Origin: Lamellibrachia satsuma
Lineage: Eukaryota; Annelida; Polychaeta; Sabellida; Siboglinidae
Direction of reading: 5' to 3'
NCBI GenBank assembly: GCA_033239005.1
Contig: BSQZ01000001.1
Coordinates: 5,936,001-6,000,000, forward strand
Length of the DNA: 64,000 nt
The notes under the pieces: generated by a model
Told to the model about the DNA's origin: nothing
Seen by the model: only the letters and a program-made list of their open reading frames with translations
Database searches by the model: none
Made by a program: the position numbers and the translations under genes
Part shown: piece by piece, positions 62,431 to 64,000 of the stretch
How positions within the stretch are numbered: position 1 is the stretch's first letter
Layout: every line of letters starts with the position of its first letter

Positions 62431-63999
62431 TCATTTCATCTCGTACTCAGTGTGCCAAGCCGGTGCCTTGGGTTCACGGTTGGATCGTCTCACAGTAGGT
62501 TCTGGCGGTGTCTCGGGTGGCAACGGTGACATCAGCGGTATGGGACGTCTAGCTGGTGGTATTGAGCTCGGTATTACCGGGCGGCTCGGGGTAGCGATAT
62601 CCAGTGTAGGATGGCGTGACGGTGTAGTGATAGTCGCCGGGGCCACGGGAGGCGGTGAGCCGTGAGACGGGGATCGGTGAATCACGTCTGGGGCCGGAGT
62701 CGGGCCAGTAGGTGTGGCGGGTGACACGTTGGGCGGCGATGGCAACATCGGTGTGATCGTACGTGGTGGCGGCGGGGTCGGGGCTATTCTCATGCCGAGG
62801 TCTACATCGATTGGTCGAGGTGGTTCCGGGGAAGTTATCGGTGTGAACTTCCGTAGGAAACGACGGTTGCGGAGTGTCACGCGACCGGATCCATCGACTT
62901 TGACTTGGTATTGGTCATGCTGTTTGACTTCCATGACCGTGCCGGTGCGGTCCCATTTGTTCGGGTGTTGTCCAGTTTGGTTCTGGATGCGGACATAGTC
63001 CCCCACTGCCAGTGCGGGCAGACGCCTGGTGTGTTCGCTCCAGTACTCGTGTGTCTTGATGTGCCTTTTGCGGAGTGCGTCTTCGCGGGCACGTAGCGTG
63101 TCGCGCCAGGTGTCGTGGGGGAGATACTTGCCGGGGATCACCGGGATGAAGTCACGTATCATGCGACCAAATACGCACATTGTTGGTGATATCTTAGTGT
63201 CTGGGTCTGGCGTGTTGCGGTATTGTAAGACCGCTCGCTGTACTGCGTCTGTGTCCAGATCGCCCTTCCCGCCAGTGTTGTCCGTTATCAAGCGCTTCAT
63301 TGTCTTAACGGCGACCTCCGCGCGGCAATTGCTGTGGGGGAAGGCGACTGAGGACAGCCGATGATTCACGCCCCACGTACGTAGGAACTGGCGGGTGTCA
63401 GTCGATGTGTATTCTGGACCGCCGTCTGATGCAAGCTCCTCCGGTGTCCCGTAGGTCACGAATGTCTGTCTCAGAATGTTAACCAGGCCAGCCCCGCCCG
63501 CCGATGCCTTCGCGATGATGGGCCAATTCGAGTAGCGATCGACAACTACTACGTAGTGCACGCCCTTGTACGAGAAGAAGTCAGAGCATATCGCCTGGAA
63601 CGGGTAGACGGGCAATATGGGCCGGGTGGGCGGTGCGGCTGGCTGGGACGGGGCCATACGATGGCAGTGTTCGCATTCGTTGCGGACCTTGGCGATGTCC
63701 TCTGTCATACCGGGCCAGAATATCGATGTTTCCGCTCTTGCCGTCATCATAAACACGCCCTGGTGTGCCGCGTGGAGGGCGGCCAGCACGGCGTGGCGTA
63801 GCGCGGGTGGGATGATGATGCGATCCTTATAGATGGCTACACCGTCGGTTGTCGACAGCTCATGTCGGTACTGGTGAAACTGTCGGATGGGCACTGGCAT
63901 CTCGCTCCGAGTCATCGGCATGCCGTCCTCGATCAGTTCAGTGAGTAGGTGCTTATCGGGGTTGCTCGCGGTGGCCTCTCTCACGCGATCCCATGTCAC
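62431..63999 (-). CDS. Ty3/Gypsy-type integrase (pol C-terminal part), open at the window edge
   Basis: A 522-codon uninterrupted minus-strand frame, entering from the right edge. From the N-terminal side: an integrase zinc-binding domain (HAAHQG, then CEHCHRMAP), the catalytic core with Asp in [10 protein letters not shown], Asp in [11 protein letters not shown] and Glu in [14 protein letters not shown] (the DDE triad), and a chromodomain-like or GPY/F-type tail ([20 protein letters not shown]). A Pro-rich C-terminus ends EYEMK and stop. The sequence is markedly GC-rich against the AT-rich surroundings and has no stops, suggesting a young copy. The reverse transcriptase would lie beyond 64000. 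Confidence 0.9.
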   Translation of the reverse strand: MTWDRVREATASNPDKHLLTELIEDGMPMTRSEMPVPIRQFHQYRHELSTTDGVAIYKDRIIIPPALRHAVLAALHAAHQGVFMMTARAETSIFWPGMTEDIAKVRNECEHCHRMAPSQPAAPPTRPILPVYPFQAICSDFFSYKGVHYVVVVDRYSNWPIIAKASAGGAGLVNILRQTFVTYGTPEELASDGGPEYTSTDTRQFLRTWGVNHRLSSVAFPHSNCRAEVAVKTMKRLITDNTGGKGDLDTDAVQRAVLQYRNTPDPDTKISPTMCVFGRMIRDFIPVIPGKYLPHDTWRDTLRAREDALRKRHIKTHEYWSEHTRRLPALAVGDYVRIQNQTGQHPNKWDRTGTVMEVKQHDQYQVKVDGSGRVTLRNRRFLRKFTPITSPEPPRPIDVDLGMRIAPTPPPPRTITPMLPSPPNVSPATPTGPTPAPDVIHRSPSHGSPPPVAPATITTPSRHPTLDIATPSRPVIPSSIPPARRPIPLMSPLPPETPPEPTVRRSNREPKAPAWHTEYEMK

Positions 64000-64000
64000 C

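Noticed and set aside
62450..63832. Plus-strand frames across the GC-rich right end
   Set aside because: They are shadows of the 522-codon minus-strand integrase frame, which carries the DDE motifs.

Overview
The window is nuclear DNA of a metazoan, most likely a marine invertebrate. It is AT-rich and intron-rich, and it is loaded with non-LTR (CR1/L2-like), Penelope-like, DIRS-like and Ty3/Gypsy-like retroelements, hAT-like and pogo-like MITEs and many tandem repeats. The element mix would fit a lophotrochozoan such as a mollusc or brachiopod, but the sequence alone does not settle the phylum. I saw no bacterial operon, CRISPR array, tRNA or rRNA.

One host gene dominates. A plus-strand immunoglobulin-superfamily receptor runs from at least 23727 to its stop codon at 58488-58490. 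It has ten Ig-domain exons (A-J), two fibronectin type III exons, one transmembrane exon and a multi-exon cytoplasmic tail. Ig and FN3 exons all start and end in phase 1. The exon lengths I assign add up to one continuous frame of about 1405 codons plus stop. The signal-peptide exon was not found. Exons C-F are recent tandem copies of one Ig exon. Two broken half-copies flank exon C, and the upstream half reads in frame into it. The tail carries five YxxI/L/V tyrosine motifs, including a canonical ITIM and an ITSM-type motif, so the protein looks like an inhibitory or dual-function immunoreceptor. The intron after exon H begins with about 2 kb of minisatellite whose unit contains a consensus 5' splice site and was seeded by the exon's own donor.

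Region by region. 1-5962: two head-to-head DNA elements with very long terminal inverted repeats and different interiors. 5963-8630: sparse AT-rich sequence, a 67-bp minisatellite and an unidentified minus-strand ORF. 8630-16600: three broken CR1/L2-like LINE copies, an unidentified coding relic and a nested inverted-repeat element. 16730-18420: a deleted DIRS-like element (RNase H plus tyrosine recombinase). 18420-23700: low coding content with a decayed basic ORF. 23727-58490: the receptor gene. Its first intron (13.95 kb) holds local duplications, a hAT MITE, a Penelope-like relic and an internally deleted LINE. 58491-61170: 3' flank with a LINE tail and a hairpin. 61180-63999: GC-rich Gypsy-type retroelement sequence on the minus strand, arranged integrase, then possible LTR, then gag and protease.
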